47,373 nucleotides of DNA from Phaeoceros laevis. Lineage: Eukaryota; Anthocerotophyta; Anthocerotopsida; Notothyladales. The stretch spans positions 1 to 47,373 of the forward strand of contig JBNGIQ010009352.1 in the NCBI GenBank assembly GCA_049999765.1, written 5' to 3'. The notes under the pieces are model-generated. The model saw nothing but the letters and a program-made list of their open reading frames with translations. It made no database searches and was not told the origin of the DNA. The position numbers and the translations under genes were made by a program. Below, one piece after another: positions 1-9,582 of this stretch (the first letter of the stretch is position 1; the number at the start of each line of letters is the position of its first letter).

Positions 1-123
1 CAACGGGCTGCACAAGGTCGTGATGAGCTAAGAAAGACAAGAGTGTTAGATATTGAGCGTTGCCACCAGGTATGCTAACAAGTGCAAGTTTTAGATTAGT
101 ATAGCAGCCAGAGTCGGCTAGCA

Positions 124-235
124 TGACTTTTCTACTACTACTACTAGTAGTACATGACTTTTCTACTACTACTACTACTACTACTATTACTACTACTACT
201 ACTACTATTACTTCTACTACTACTACTACTACTAT
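124..235. repeat. Trinucleotide microsatellite (CTA/TAC)n
   Basis: Imperfect CTA/TAC repeat broken by a few T insertions and one short inverted CTAGTAG stretch. The rest of 1-1070 is AT-rich. I see no gene in it; a short open frame at 322-570 has no recognisable domain and no plausible context. Confidence 0.9.
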
Positions 236-1076
236 ATTAAAATAAGTGGTGTATTTCTCCTTACCATGAGAGATAAAACTTATGCTATGTTATGTTTTGT
301 GTGCACATATGATATTAAATATTGAAAATTTCTAAATGTGTGAAACAGAGGCACAAAAATATTGTAAGAGAACTAAAGGCGATCCATAGGACAGAGAATA
401 TACGGTTTGATGTTATATTAGGAAAGAAAATTCATGCCTTCAAACAAAATGGTGGGAGCTTTGAGGTTCTAGATCAAACAATCAACGGCTACAGCTCCTT
501 ATGTTTGCCTAGCATAACAGACGTTGGATCAGGAGATGCATGTTCGATATATGATAGTGAGGTTATGTAAGATCATAAATTAGTTCAATTGTATGCTGTA
601 AATTGTTCGAACACTTCTCAAGAGAATATTTTTTAAGATGTTGATAGATACGAGATAATAAATATTGTAGTACCAAAGTAGGATGCAATCATAGCTTCCA
701 AGAAACAAGGTGTATATAAGTGAGTTCATGTAGGTACAATATGATATGATACAAACAACCACATGTTTACATCCTTGGCTTTGCACAAATAGATTTAGGC
801 CCAAGTGATGATATACCACTAGATTTTTTGTATTCTAGGGTTAGTATATGTGGTTTTGATGATAGACAAAATTTTGTTAGCAAATTTTCAAAAATAAAAA
901 ATAAATTTATTTAATTTATAAATCACAACTCAGTACCTATATTTATGTATATTATACTATAATTAACATGACCATACCTCTCTCATGTAATTTGCAAGCA
1001 GTAAAAAGATGTAGAAACATGAATTTATTTGTTTCCATTAAATAGGATAGGTCTTGACCTCCTTTGGTGTTTACGC

Positions 1077-1197
1077 TAAGAGCCAACTTTGGCTGGATGT
1101 CGTCAGTAGTTGTGTGTAAGAGCCAACCTAAGCTAGATGTCGTCAGTAGTTATGTGTAAGAGCCAACCTTGGCTGGATGTCGTCAGTAGTTGTGAGC
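1077..1197. repeat. Three tandem copies of a 40-bp repeat
   Basis: The unit starts at AGCCAAC (1081, 1121, 1161) and contains GGCTGGATGTCGTCAGTAGT. Copies 1 and 3 are nearly identical and copy 2 has several substitutions. It lies in host DNA left of element E1, and no function is evident. From 1198 to 1711 I see no gene. A GC-rich island at about 1386-1512 stands out from the AT-rich surroundings and may be a transposon remnant. Confidence 0.85.
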
Positions 1198-1711
1198 AAT
1201 TTCTGTAACTACTTGATTCTTTAAAATTCTGGTAACATCTATAAATTCTAATATTCTATACCTTTTATTAAAACATGTATATTAGAGAGCAATTTGTAAT
1301 GTGCAAAAAGAAGAAATATCATAATATTTATAACATTGTTAACAAATATTTTTGTACTTCTAATGCTTTGTCTCTTAACTCCTAAGGGGTCAGCGTGTTG
1401 CTGGCCCGTTGAGAAAGTAATGGGCCCGCCTTGGTTCCATGCGATCCCCCTGCCCAAATCCAGGTGAGTGAGGTGCCGGGAACCTGGCCTCCCGAGGCGC
1501 CCAGCTCTATGTACTTGTGTTCCAACGCATTTAATGTAATAAGATTTATCTTCATTGTAATTAAATAATAATTTTGAAACATCATTAAACAGGAAATTTC
1601 ATGGCGGTCATTTTGGTATAACTTTGGTATAACTTTTTTTTCCTTTGCATGCGGGGAACACTATGAGTTGTGATGAAACGTGGGGGCTGAGTGACTTGGA
1701 TCCCGTTTGGG

Positions 1712-1754
1712 CTAGTTGGTCCTTTAGGGGTTAATGAACTTCAGCTAGTTGGTC
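1712..1754. repeat. 33-bp tandem duplication at the E1 insertion site, plus left TSD (GGTC)
   Basis: 1712-1744 is a 33-bp unit starting CTAGTTGGTC. Its second copy begins at 1745 and is cut after 10 bp by element E1. The remaining 23 bp resume at 13348, beyond the element. GGTC at 1751-1754 and at 13344-13347 is the 4-bp target-site duplication. This fixes the element boundary at 1755. Confidence 0.85.
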
Positions 1755-2420
1755 TGTGGCGCACTTTGCAAAATACGTGCTAATAGCAACTTTCTTCCTA
1801 ACCAACACTCCTACATGCGCAATTAGGGGCCAGGCAACCACAGAATGTTAAGTAAGTGCGAACCGTCCCATTCCGGCAACAATTACTAGTCTGGGTTCCT
1901 GGCGCCCATGCTTCTGTTTCCGGCCTCCCGCCTGACACCGCGCATCAGCCATCGCTAGTACCTCGTGCCAGGTGCCAAGAACAGAATACTATATCTCTCC
2001 TCTGTCCAAATCTGGACCGACTTACATAGGTCCGGATGCCTACCGGGCCTGGGCCCTAGCCTAGCGGCCAGGCCCGGTTCCTATCCTAGCCGCCGCCATC
2101 GGCGGCCGCCGGCAAGGGCATCTTCCCTAACTGGCGCCCGGTAACCCGCTCAACTGGTTAAGTCAAATCTGACCCCGGGTCGGGTCTTAGCAGTNNNNNN
2201 NNNNNNNNNNNNNNNNNNNNNNNNNNNNNNNNNNNNNNNNNNNNNNNNNNNNNNNNNNNNNNNNNNNNNNNNNNNNNNNNNNNNNNNNNNNNNNCTCAAC
2301 TGGTTAAGTCAAATCTGACCCCGGGTCGGGTCTTAGCAGTATCTTAGTTAAACGATCAATCAAAACCGCCTTTAGGCCTAGTTTCCTACGTTACCACGCT
2401 CCTACACTTAGCACGCCACA
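1755..2420 (-). repeat. E1 3' LTR with terminal B2 segment
   Basis: The LTR proper is 1767-2420, matching the 5' LTR at 12826-13343. In element orientation it starts TGTGGCGTGC and its shared part ends at TTTTGCA. A further 12 nt (1755-1766, AAGTGCGCCACA in element orientation) follow only in this copy, and the TSD lies directly outside them. They form an inverted repeat with the LTR start. Without the assembly gap and duplicated flank the LTR proper is about 508 bp, against 518 bp for the 5' copy. Confidence 0.9.
2195..2294. other. Assembly gap (100 N), probably false
   Basis: Exactly 100 N, the usual placeholder for unknown gap size. The 46 bases before the gap (2149-2194) repeat exactly right after it (2295-2340). 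The other LTR of the same element has this stretch once, with continuous sequence on both sides. The true gap is therefore probably zero and the contig ends overlap. Confidence 0.95.
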
Positions 2421-2422
2421 AT

Positions 2423-2445
2423 TGTGGCGCACTGCCCTCCCAGGA
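2423..2445 (-). promoter_or_regulatory. E1 polypurine tract and internal B1 segment
   Basis: In element orientation a purine run (GGGAGGG) is followed by C, then AGTGCGCCACA (B1, 2433-2423), then AT, then the 3' LTR start TGTGGCG. The usual polypurine tract sits directly against the 3' LTR; here about 13 nt intervene. B1 plus the LTR start make the palindrome CGCCACAATTGTGGCG. Confidence 0.75.
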
Positions 2446-2694
2446 TCCGCATGCCGCGAGACATCCGCAAGTGGATCCTCAAAATTGGTTGCCGGCCCAT
2501 CCAGCAGTGAAGAAACCCGGCACGCCTGTCCCAATTACGTGCCACCGCCGGAGCCAAACTGCAGACCTCCGAGTCAATTGAACACACCCGACATCGCCTT
2601 AACAGAATTGTCGCAAAACATCAGAACACAACCACTTCTGACAGAAATTCTAGTCAGCCAGACCCCACAATTCTCCCTCAAAACCATCCAGCAC

Positions 2695-2895
2695 TCACAA
2701 ATGCCGGACGCTGTAATGGATCATTGCGCAGTCTTGCCCCACGATCAAACAGTCACACATGGGGATCGACCCGATGGCCATGTCAATTGCCGCAGCCGCC
2801 ACCGCTTCCATGAGCCTCCACCTCGACGGAGCCTCCACTACTCTTGCAATCCGGTGCTGAGCACAGATGATTACGGCCCGATGTGTTCGTGGCAT
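2695..2895 (-). CDS. E1 3' small ORF (66 aa), unknown family with four copies in the window
   Basis: I do not recognise this protein. It lies in sense between the integrase and the 3' LTR. It resembles the ORF in the same place in E2 (23895-24116) and, more weakly, ORFs in the 5' leaders of both elements (12110-12304; 14661-14831). Shared features in order: a hydrophobic start with a Cys (RAVIICAQHR), Arg and Ala-Pro/Thr positions, a helical middle ending in Leu/Met-Ala, a CDC-like motif (MCDCL), then CAMIxY near the end. The frame stays open upstream to 3123 with a hydrophobic stretch, so the product may be longer (142 aa). The Cys and His positions could bind metal (inference). 2446-2694 holds no other ORF. 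Confidence 0.55.
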   Translation of the reverse strand: MPRTHRAVIICAQHRIARVVEAPSRWRLMEAVAAAAIDMAIGSIPMCDCLIVGQDCAMIHYSVRHL

Positions 2896-3170
2896 CCTGC
2901 TCGACGCCACACACACCAACACACAAGTCAAATATGAGAAGCACGAAAGATGGTGGTGAAACCAAGGTCGAGGCGCCTGAAGCCTCCACGGACGTCCGCT
3001 CCCGCACACCACCTCATGGACTCCCACAACACAAATAGCGGGCAGGCGGAAGCCAGACTCCACCACTGGAGAAGGGCAGAACCAGATTCTGCATCCGTCC
3101 TTCCAGCAGGCCGATGGTGACAACTAACTACCTTTGCCACCCAAGGGACTGCACTTACCAACGCCCACAA

Positions 3171-4513
3171 TTACTCCCAGAGGCCTGCAGTGTCTCCATC
3201 CATAGCTGCATGGGCCTCTTCCCATTGTCTCTTTGGCAGGGCGGAGGCCGGGATGAGCATTTTAATCGCCCGCTGCCTCAGGCCTTTGCTCCCCACCTCC
3301 AACAACGCTGTTTTGCCCTCCGGGTCCTTGAATTTTGCAATCCGGTATGGCCCTAGAAAGTCGGGGGCCAACTTGTTCTTCCGCGACAGAGGGGCGCGCA
3401 CATACACCCAATCCGAGACCTTGAAAGAGTACACAATGCCGCCCTCGTGACGGCGGTCGTAGTCTCTTTTATTCTTCGCTTGCATCTTGGCCATCGCCGA
3501 CGCTGCCTCCGCATGCCATCGCTCCAAATTCCTGCCTAGCTGGACCACGTATCCAGTCAGTACTTCATGCTGCAAATGTGGTAAGAGGATCACCTGGTTT
3601 GAGGGAAACTCCCAGGGTAGTGGCATCTCCACCCCACGCAGCAGCTTGTGTGGGCTGACCCTGGTGGATGCATGAGGGAAACCTCGGTAGGCATCACGAA
3701 GTCACCTAGGCCCTGCTCCCATGACAATAAATCATCCCTGCTCATCGTGGCCTTCAGTGCTGCTATCAAAGTGCGATTGAAACGCTCCACCAGCCCGTTG
3801 GCTTGTGGATTGTAGGGGCTCGTGACCCTATGCTTGATCCGGCATATCTTGAAAACCTCGTCCAAAATCTCCCTAAATTTGGTGCCCTGGTCCGTGAGCA
3901 CCATCTTTGGGCAACCAACCCTGTGCAAAATCTCATCCATGAAAAACTGGGCCACCGTGGCCGCCTTCTTGTCCGGAATCGCCCGAAGCTCTACACATTT
4001 TGAGAACCAGTCCTGTGCTACTACCACGTAGCGATTCCCTTCTGTCGACTGCACGAAGGTGATGAGGTTGATGCAGACCACAGCCCATGGCCCAGCCGGG
4101 ATCGTAGTTGGGCAAAATTCACTGGGGGACTGCAATGGGATCCTTGTCTACTGACATGAGTGGCACTCCTTAATCACTTCCTTTACCAGGTACGTCAATC
4201 CTGGCCACTAAAATGTGGTGTTGACCGCCGCTGTCAGCTTGTTGATTCCAATATGCCCCCATGAGTGTGCCTCCTTCACGATGGCCTTCCGAGCTATTTC
4301 TGGTGGCATGATCAGCCAGCAGGCCAACCTGGCCCTGTTGTGTAGCATCACCCCCCTGTTGTGATCCCAAACATAAGATTTCGCCTTAGTATGAATCTGG
4401 GCCTTGGCCTTGGGCGTCAGGTTGGGAGGAATCCTGCCCCACCGTAAAAGATGTAACAAAATCCTGTCTTCAGCTGCGTCCATTGGCTTTTCCGTCTGAC
4501 ACCCATAGCACAC
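3171..4513 (-). pseudogene. E1 integrase (HHCC, DDE core, GPY-like C-terminus), broken
   Basis: Read from 4513 down: an N-terminal zinc-binding region (EAHSWGHIGINK, then CHSC about 50 residues later), a core in 4135-3590, and a C-terminal part in 3632-3171 with the LGPYRIAKFKDPEGKTALL signature of the GPY/F module. The core keeps LTDQGT (second Asp) and NGLVERFNR (Glu), but the first Asp position reads Asn (VCINLITF). In-frame TAG codons fall at a Trp (just after VNTTF) and at a Gln (after CHSCQ). A frameshift near 3700 separates core and C-terminus. No chromodomain is recognisable after the GPY region. The enzyme would insert cDNA into host DNA; this copy cannot be functional. Confidence 0.9.
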
Positions 4514-4695
4514 CCAAGGCTGGTGGTCCGCATATAGCCTCCATGCAGATTATCCCCTGGCTCCATGCAAGCCAAACACACCAATTCTCCACAATTACTG
4601 CACAAAGCATGCTGGCAGTCGGTCTTGCAAGAGACACACCCTAGCTCCTGCTTCATGCTATCCTCTAGCAATCCCGGGTATGGGTAAGCCGACAA
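4417..4695 (-). pseudogene. E1 Cys-rich zinc-finger module between RNase H and integrase
   Basis: Translation shows CVSCKTDCQHALCSNCGELV followed by CLAC. After a frameshift near 4540 come VCYGCQ and the start of the integrase. The spacing (CxxC, CxxxxxxCxxC, CxxC, CxxC) suggests a two-zinc fold such as a B-box, RING or PHD relative; I cannot assign the family. Element E2 has the same module at the same place (21652-22290). 4696-5266 is a poorly conserved linker with a short conserved piece around QHVDRQMQEHRK. Confidence 0.65.
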
Positions 4696-5266
4696 GTCCA
4701 GGCCCCAAGGGCTGGCTCCTAAAACAGTCGAAATAGGGGTCGACTCAGTGACTCAGTCATGCTCAGTGTCCACCCCCTCAGGGATCGGGAGGGGCATTGG
4801 GGCCACTGTTGGGTCCCATGACATCTCCTCTTCCGATTCCTCCTCAAGGTCCGGGGCTGTTGCCATGCTGCAGTAGGTCGCTGAGTCAGACACGTCCATC
4901 ATTCGCAGCTAAGGCTCCCGACTGGGTTGAACCTGCTCATTGGGGCTTTGGCTCCTTGAGGCCGCGTCCTGAAGAGACTTCAAATACTGCCGTTTCGCCT
5001 CCTCCTACTGTCCTGGCAAAAGCGGGCTACTAGAGTGTGGCCGCCCTCCCAATCTCTGGAGGGAATCCAAGTATTCTCGCTTCCTGTGTTCCTGCATCTG
5101 CCTGTCCACGTGCTGCTATTGCTGTGGGCTCATTGCAGGCAACTGGTCAGCACTCAATCTCTCAGGAAGCTCACGCCCATGTGGTTTCGTGCCATTTTGA
5201 GCCGGGGTCCGTGGCTGCGAACCCTGACCGCCCACGGAGCTCCAATGTTTCTGAAGTCCTGGTGAC

Positions 5267-6124
5267 TTACTTGTGGCAGGATTCTTGGGCCCCCGTGGTG
5301 GCCGTGGCTGCGTATCCCTGCTGGCATTTTGGGTTTGTCCCCCTCTGGAGCTGGAGCTGGCACAATTGTGTGACAATTTCCTGCCGAGTCTGTGATCGAG
5401 ACTGAACACTCAAGCGTGAATGAATCCATGAGGACACGGATAAATTCAGTCTAGAGGTCCAACTGGGGAACAGTCCGGCCCTGTACCTTACTCTGGTAAG
5501 CCTCCCAACGCACCAGTTCCTGCTGCTGCCCAATTGCCAACAGCCTTCTGTACCAGCATACTCCCCTCCTGGGCTCTCGGCGTGTGGGCAACACAGAAGT
5601 TGTAGCACCAACTCTGGAATCCGCTCTTCCTCCAAGCTTGCTATCGTAGTTGCCAGAATGACATAATAGCTTGCGTCTTGTTGCTCCAGCCGGGAGAGTG
5701 CATCTGCAGCCCTGTGCTGAATGCCACGCTTGTAGACAATGCTAAAGTGGTAGCACATGAGCTTCACTGCCCACCTGGCTAGCCTCCCCTGCACCTCGCG
5801 ATCATTCATCAACCACTTAAGAGCAACATGATATGTTTCAACCGTGAAAGTGATGCCATACAGGTAAGGCCTGAAGAACTTTATTCCGAAGACGACCGCT
5901 AGACATTCGCCCTCTGTGGCACTATAATTCCGCTCCGCCTCTGTTAGTTTCCTGGATGCATACCCAAGGACCCCCTCGTGCAAGACATCTCCGTTCGCAG
6001 AAAACACTCTTTGGGTGAGTACAACACCAAGAGCCCTCGGGCTCCAGTCAGTCGACAAAAAGAAGGGTTTGTTGAAATCTACCCGGGACAGAAGAGGGGC
6101 CCTCGTGAGAATTTCCTTGAGCAT
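5267..6124 (-). pseudogene. E1 RNase H domain of reverse transcriptase, mutated
   Basis: Typical Ty3 RNase H: LSTDWSPRALGVVL (first Asp), NYSATEGECLAVVFGIKFF (Glu), VETYHVALKWLMNDREVQGR, then YKRGIQHRAADALSR. In E2 and most relatives the third motif is ETDH; here the Asp is Tyr, which should abolish activity. The domain continues upstream through 6125-6291 in a separate frame (RT connection region, FMPRFSEGAAILSDLLKK), where an in-frame TAA follows WTK. Downstream of about 5480 this frame departs from the one homologous to E2. Confidence 0.9.
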
Positions 6125-6291
6125 ACGCCATGCATGGTCCGCTTACTTGGTCCAGACCCACTGTTGGCCTTTTTTCAGCAGATCCGAGAGGATGGCCGCC
6201 CCCTCGGAAAACCGAGGCATAAATCGTCGGTATTGCACGCAGATACCGAGTGCACTCTTCACCGCCGTCGGGCCCTTGGGTGTCTCTAGAT

Positions 6292-7209
6292 TCAGTATCG
6301 CCTCCACTTTGTCGGGTCAGGCAAAATCCCCAGCCTAATCACCTTGAAACCGAGGTAGATCATCTCCTCGACCAATATCTCATACTTCATATCCTTTGCT
6401 ACTAGCATTGCATCAATCAACCTGGTTAGTACTTTGTCAAGCACTTGTAAATAGAGCTGAACAGTCACCTGATGAACCAAGATGTCATCTAGGTAGGGGT
6501 TGGCCTTCTTCTCCAACCCCGCTAAAACTCTGCAGATCAGGCGCTGGAAAGTGGAAGGAGCATTGGCGAGGCCGAATGGCATTCGGACGAACTCCCAATG
6601 CCCGCTGTGGGTGGAGAAGGCAGTCTTCTCCCGAGATGTAGACTCCAGCTGAATCTGCCAATATGCAGCCCTGAGATCAAGCAGACAAAAGACTTTAGAT
6701 TCATCTAAAAGCTCAAGCATGGTGTCGATTGTGGGCATTGGATACGTGTCCCGTTTCGTTATCTTGTTGAGCTCGCGATAATCAACACAAAAACGCCAGG
6801 TCTGATCTTTTTTCAATGACAGGACTACAGAGGCACTCCACGGTGATACTGACGACTGTATGATTCCCCATGACAGCATTGTTTGCACCTCAGCCACTAT
6901 CACCTCCATCTCCACTTGGGAGCACTTATACATAGGTATATGTATAGGTCGATGTGTTCCAGTGTCGATGAAGTGCTCGTAGAGTGTTGTGTAGGATAGC
7001 TTGATCGGGTTCACTTCAAAAGTAGCCTTGTGCTTTTGTAGCAGCGCCACAGCAGCTGCCTTCTCCTCCCCCGTCAGCTGGCCTCCGAACTTCATGGAGA
7101 ACGGGAATTCCGTTGCCACACCTGCCATCCTCACATCCCTTGTTGGATCGAGGAAAGTGAACGAAGCCCTTTGCCGGTATTCCACCCATTCCTCTTTGTT
7201 CAGCCGCAT
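6292..7209 (-). pseudogene. E1 reverse transcriptase domain
   Basis: Fingers and palm motifs are clear: SPWSASVVLSLKKDQTWRFC, VDYRELNKITKRDTYPMP, DLRAAYWQIQL, EKTAFSTHSGHWEFVRMPFG and the catalytic YLDDILVH. It copies element RNA into cDNA in the cytoplasmic particle. The C-terminus loses frame after ILPDPTK near 6310; the homologous thumb sequence continues in another frame. The N-terminal part overlaps the spacer ORF in a different frame near 7200, showing a frameshift. Confidence 0.95.
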
Positions 7210-8239
7210 AGCTGCTGAACTTCATATCCTTCTTCCAGTCCCCATCATGAGCAAAAATGTCATCCAGCACCGATCTCCGTACCTGATCACCTCCTCCCTT
7301 CCAATCAGTCTTGCTAATCAATACTTCTGCATCTGGGTTATCCTGGAAAAGGACGTCCAGCTGCCAGTCGTCGAAATCCAAAGGATTCTCCATTCTGGGG
7401 CCCAGTGTAGGCAGTAGCCCCTGCATAAAGCGCTCCATCATGCCATCTGCTGCTGGAGTAGGCTCGCCCCCCCTTGGTCCCATCGGGATTTCCCTTTCGC
7501 TCCAGTTCATAGCAAAGCCTGGAGGCGCCACCAACCTCGGCATCTCATCATGCTGCAAGAAGTATTTGACCGCCCCATTTCTGGTGTAGAACTCAGAATC
7601 TCGAGTATATTCCAGGGTGCCCAGCCATCGCCTGGGGTCGAATCGGACAGCCGGGCCCCCTATGCCTTGTCCAACTCGCCTGTTCGCAATTGGTGTATAT
7701 TGGTTGTCCCCCGCAGTCCCACCTTGTGATTCCAGCATCGCACGCCTTGCAGCATTCTTTGGCTGGCTAGGGTCGCCAACCTCCGACTCCCCTGGATCTC
7801 CATCCTCCGAAATCACGTCCTCCAGACCGTCCAGAAAATCCGAGATCACCGATTGTGTTGTCTCATAGTCGAGCAAGCCCTGCGAATCCGCGTCCGATTC
7901 GGCTGCCAACAGGAATTCCTGCCAGCCTTGGTCCACCGGCACCAGATATATGTCCTCCGGCTCCACTCGCGTTCCCGCGAGATGAATGCTCACCTCTGGA
8001 ATCTCCCGCTCCATTGTCGTTGATCCCCCCACACCTAGCTCCAAATGAGCCGACTCAAAAAAATCCGCTTCCAGACCTTGCGGCTCTGAAATATCCGGTT
8101 CTGAACCAACTGGTTCCCAATTATCCGGTTCGGGGAAATCCAAAATGGCCGGATCTGCCAGGTCTGACTCCCACGTACCTGAATCGCCCGGCTCCTGCCC
8201 TCCCTGCATTCGAGGGCCGGGAATCGCACCGACATTCAA
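7016..8239 (-). CDS. E1 spacer domain between protease and RT (about 400 aa), unknown
   Basis: An acidic region not matching any Pol domain I know. Two blocks are shared with the same region of E2 (18672-19660): DYETTQSVISDFLDGLEDV against DYDREDYVISQFLDSLSEV, and an aromatic block where E1 has EYTRDSEFYTRNGAVKYFL and E2 has SYTQDSYFFSRNGAVQYFL. The E1 N-terminal half is rich in Glu, Asp and Pro with repeating EP pairs. Its last ~60 residues are out of frame relative to E2. It may be a processed protein or a linker that sets protease-RT spacing. 8240-8374 joins it to the protease, with a frameshift. Confidence 0.6.
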   Translation of the reverse strand: MNVGAIPGPRMQGGQEPGDSGTWESDLADPAILDFPEPDNWEPVGSEPDISEPQGLEADFFESAHLELGVGGSTTMEREIPEVSIHLAGTRVEPEDIYLVPVDQGWQEFLLAAESDADSQGLLDYETTQSVISDFLDGLEDVISEDGDPGESEVGDPSQPKNAARRAMLESQGGTAGDNQYTPIANRRVGQGIGGPAVRFDPRRWLGTLEYTRDSEFYTRNGAVKYFLQHDEMPRLVAPPGFAMNWSEREIPMGPRGGEPTPAADGMMERFMQGLLPTLGPRMENPLDFDDWQLDVLFQDNPDAEVLISKTDWKGGGDQVRRSVLDDIFAHDGDWKKDMKFSSYAAEQRGMGGIPAKGFVHFPRSNKGCEDGRCGNGIPVLHEVRRPADGGGEGSCCGAATKAQGYF

Positions 8240-8374
8240 GTCTGCATGCTCGGCATTCGAATGCTACCACCCGGGGACCTCCCCGGCAATGCTGGGTTCA
8301 GATTCGAGCTCCAACAGGTGCAGGCCACCTGTGAGGAAAGGAGTCGAAATTATCCTGTCGGTCAAGTCCGTTTC

Positions 8375-9582
8375 CTAATAAACAGGGGTAGAACGCCGCA
8401 AAATGCCCCACCCAAAGGGCAAAAATGGGCCGACCTGGTTGTTCCCAGGCTCCCCTTGGTCTGCACGCATCACTAGGTTGACATCCCCCTGCTCCAACAA
8501 ATCCATTGGTACCGCAGGAAGCTGCTCAGTCGCCACACCTGCTGCTATAGACAGGAATCCCACCCAGGAGTTGGTCTCAACCAATTCACAGCGCCTGCAA
8601 AAATTCAAAGGGGTCTTGCACACCTTCCGAATGTCAAGGGGCACCTTCTTGCAGGCGATATAGTCGTCTCCTGGCTCACGTAGCTTCTTAGCCAGCCTCA
8701 TCGAATGATCATTGAAGTCGATGGCAACCTTCCTTGGCATCAAAACATCCATTCCCAACAACATATCATATCCACCCTTGGGTGCTATATAGAAATTCAC
8801 CAAACATAATACTCCACCTATGCTGACAGGCAATTGAGGAAGTTCTCCCTGAGAATGAACTGAGTGAGACGAAGCCGAGGTGAAGCATTTGTTGGTCGGC
8901 TGAACAATGTCCTGGAGATTCATCCTTAGCACCGAGTCTACAGTTAACACCGAAATGGTGGCTCCAGTATCCACTAGGCAGTCAATGCCATGTCCCATGA
9001 TGTCACCCCGCACAAATGCAATGTAATACGGCTCATAAGGGATCCTAGGGATAGGCTTCGCACTTGGGTCGTAAGCTGCTGATAATGTTGTGCCACTCAG
9101 GAATGAGTCCAAAGCGAGGCGTCCCCCTGGTGTCTTAGCAATCTCCGCCAGAACTTGTTGTAGTCTCCAGACTGGGAACGACCAGGACGAGGTGAAGGCT
9201 GTGGCACTCTCCGCACCTTGTCATCTACCACCTGCACCCATGTTTTGATAGGATCAAAAGCTTCAGATGTCAGGTCAGTTGGCATCTCATGCTGTAGCAC
9301 TGTCCCCTCGGACACCTGACAAAGACCAAAGACAGAGACCCGACCACACAGCTCCAACTCTTCATCCTCATATTGGGAATCAACGCCCACGTCCTCCAGA
9401 ATTGTCTGCAGGAGATACGTGCCGTTATCCATGTCTTCGTCCATCTGAAGCTGGTCTAGCTCTTCATGGTGTATCGAACAACATGGCTGGCCCCTGCCCC
9501 GGGCCTGGTTCCGGCCGCAGGCCTCCTCGCTGCCTTGGGGCAATCTCTTGCAAAATGGCCCAGCTCTTCGCAATTCCGACAC
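8375..9582 (-). pseudogene. E1 aspartic protease with N-terminal extension, frameshifted
   Basis: The retropepsin active site is CLVDTGATISVLTVDS in the frame 9112-8375, preceded by IAFVRGDIMGHG and followed by the flap/core GGYDMLLGMDVLMPRKVA. The upstream frame 9582-9097 carries an acidic region with QLQMDEDMDNGTYLL and FDPIKTWVQV that matches E2 17530-17860. The two frames overlap by a few codons, so a frameshift lies near 9105. The enzyme would cut the Gag-Pol polyprotein. A Cys-containing stretch (NFCRRCELVET) follows the protease and is conserved in E2. Confidence 0.9.

Noticed and set aside
322-570. 82-aa open frame near the left edge
   Set aside because: AT-rich, no ATG at its start, no domain and no neighbour; looks like chance.
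1386-1520. GC-rich island with GGTTC-like boxes resembling a SINE
   Set aside because: No exact B-box match and no A box at the right distance; kept only as an unexplained island.
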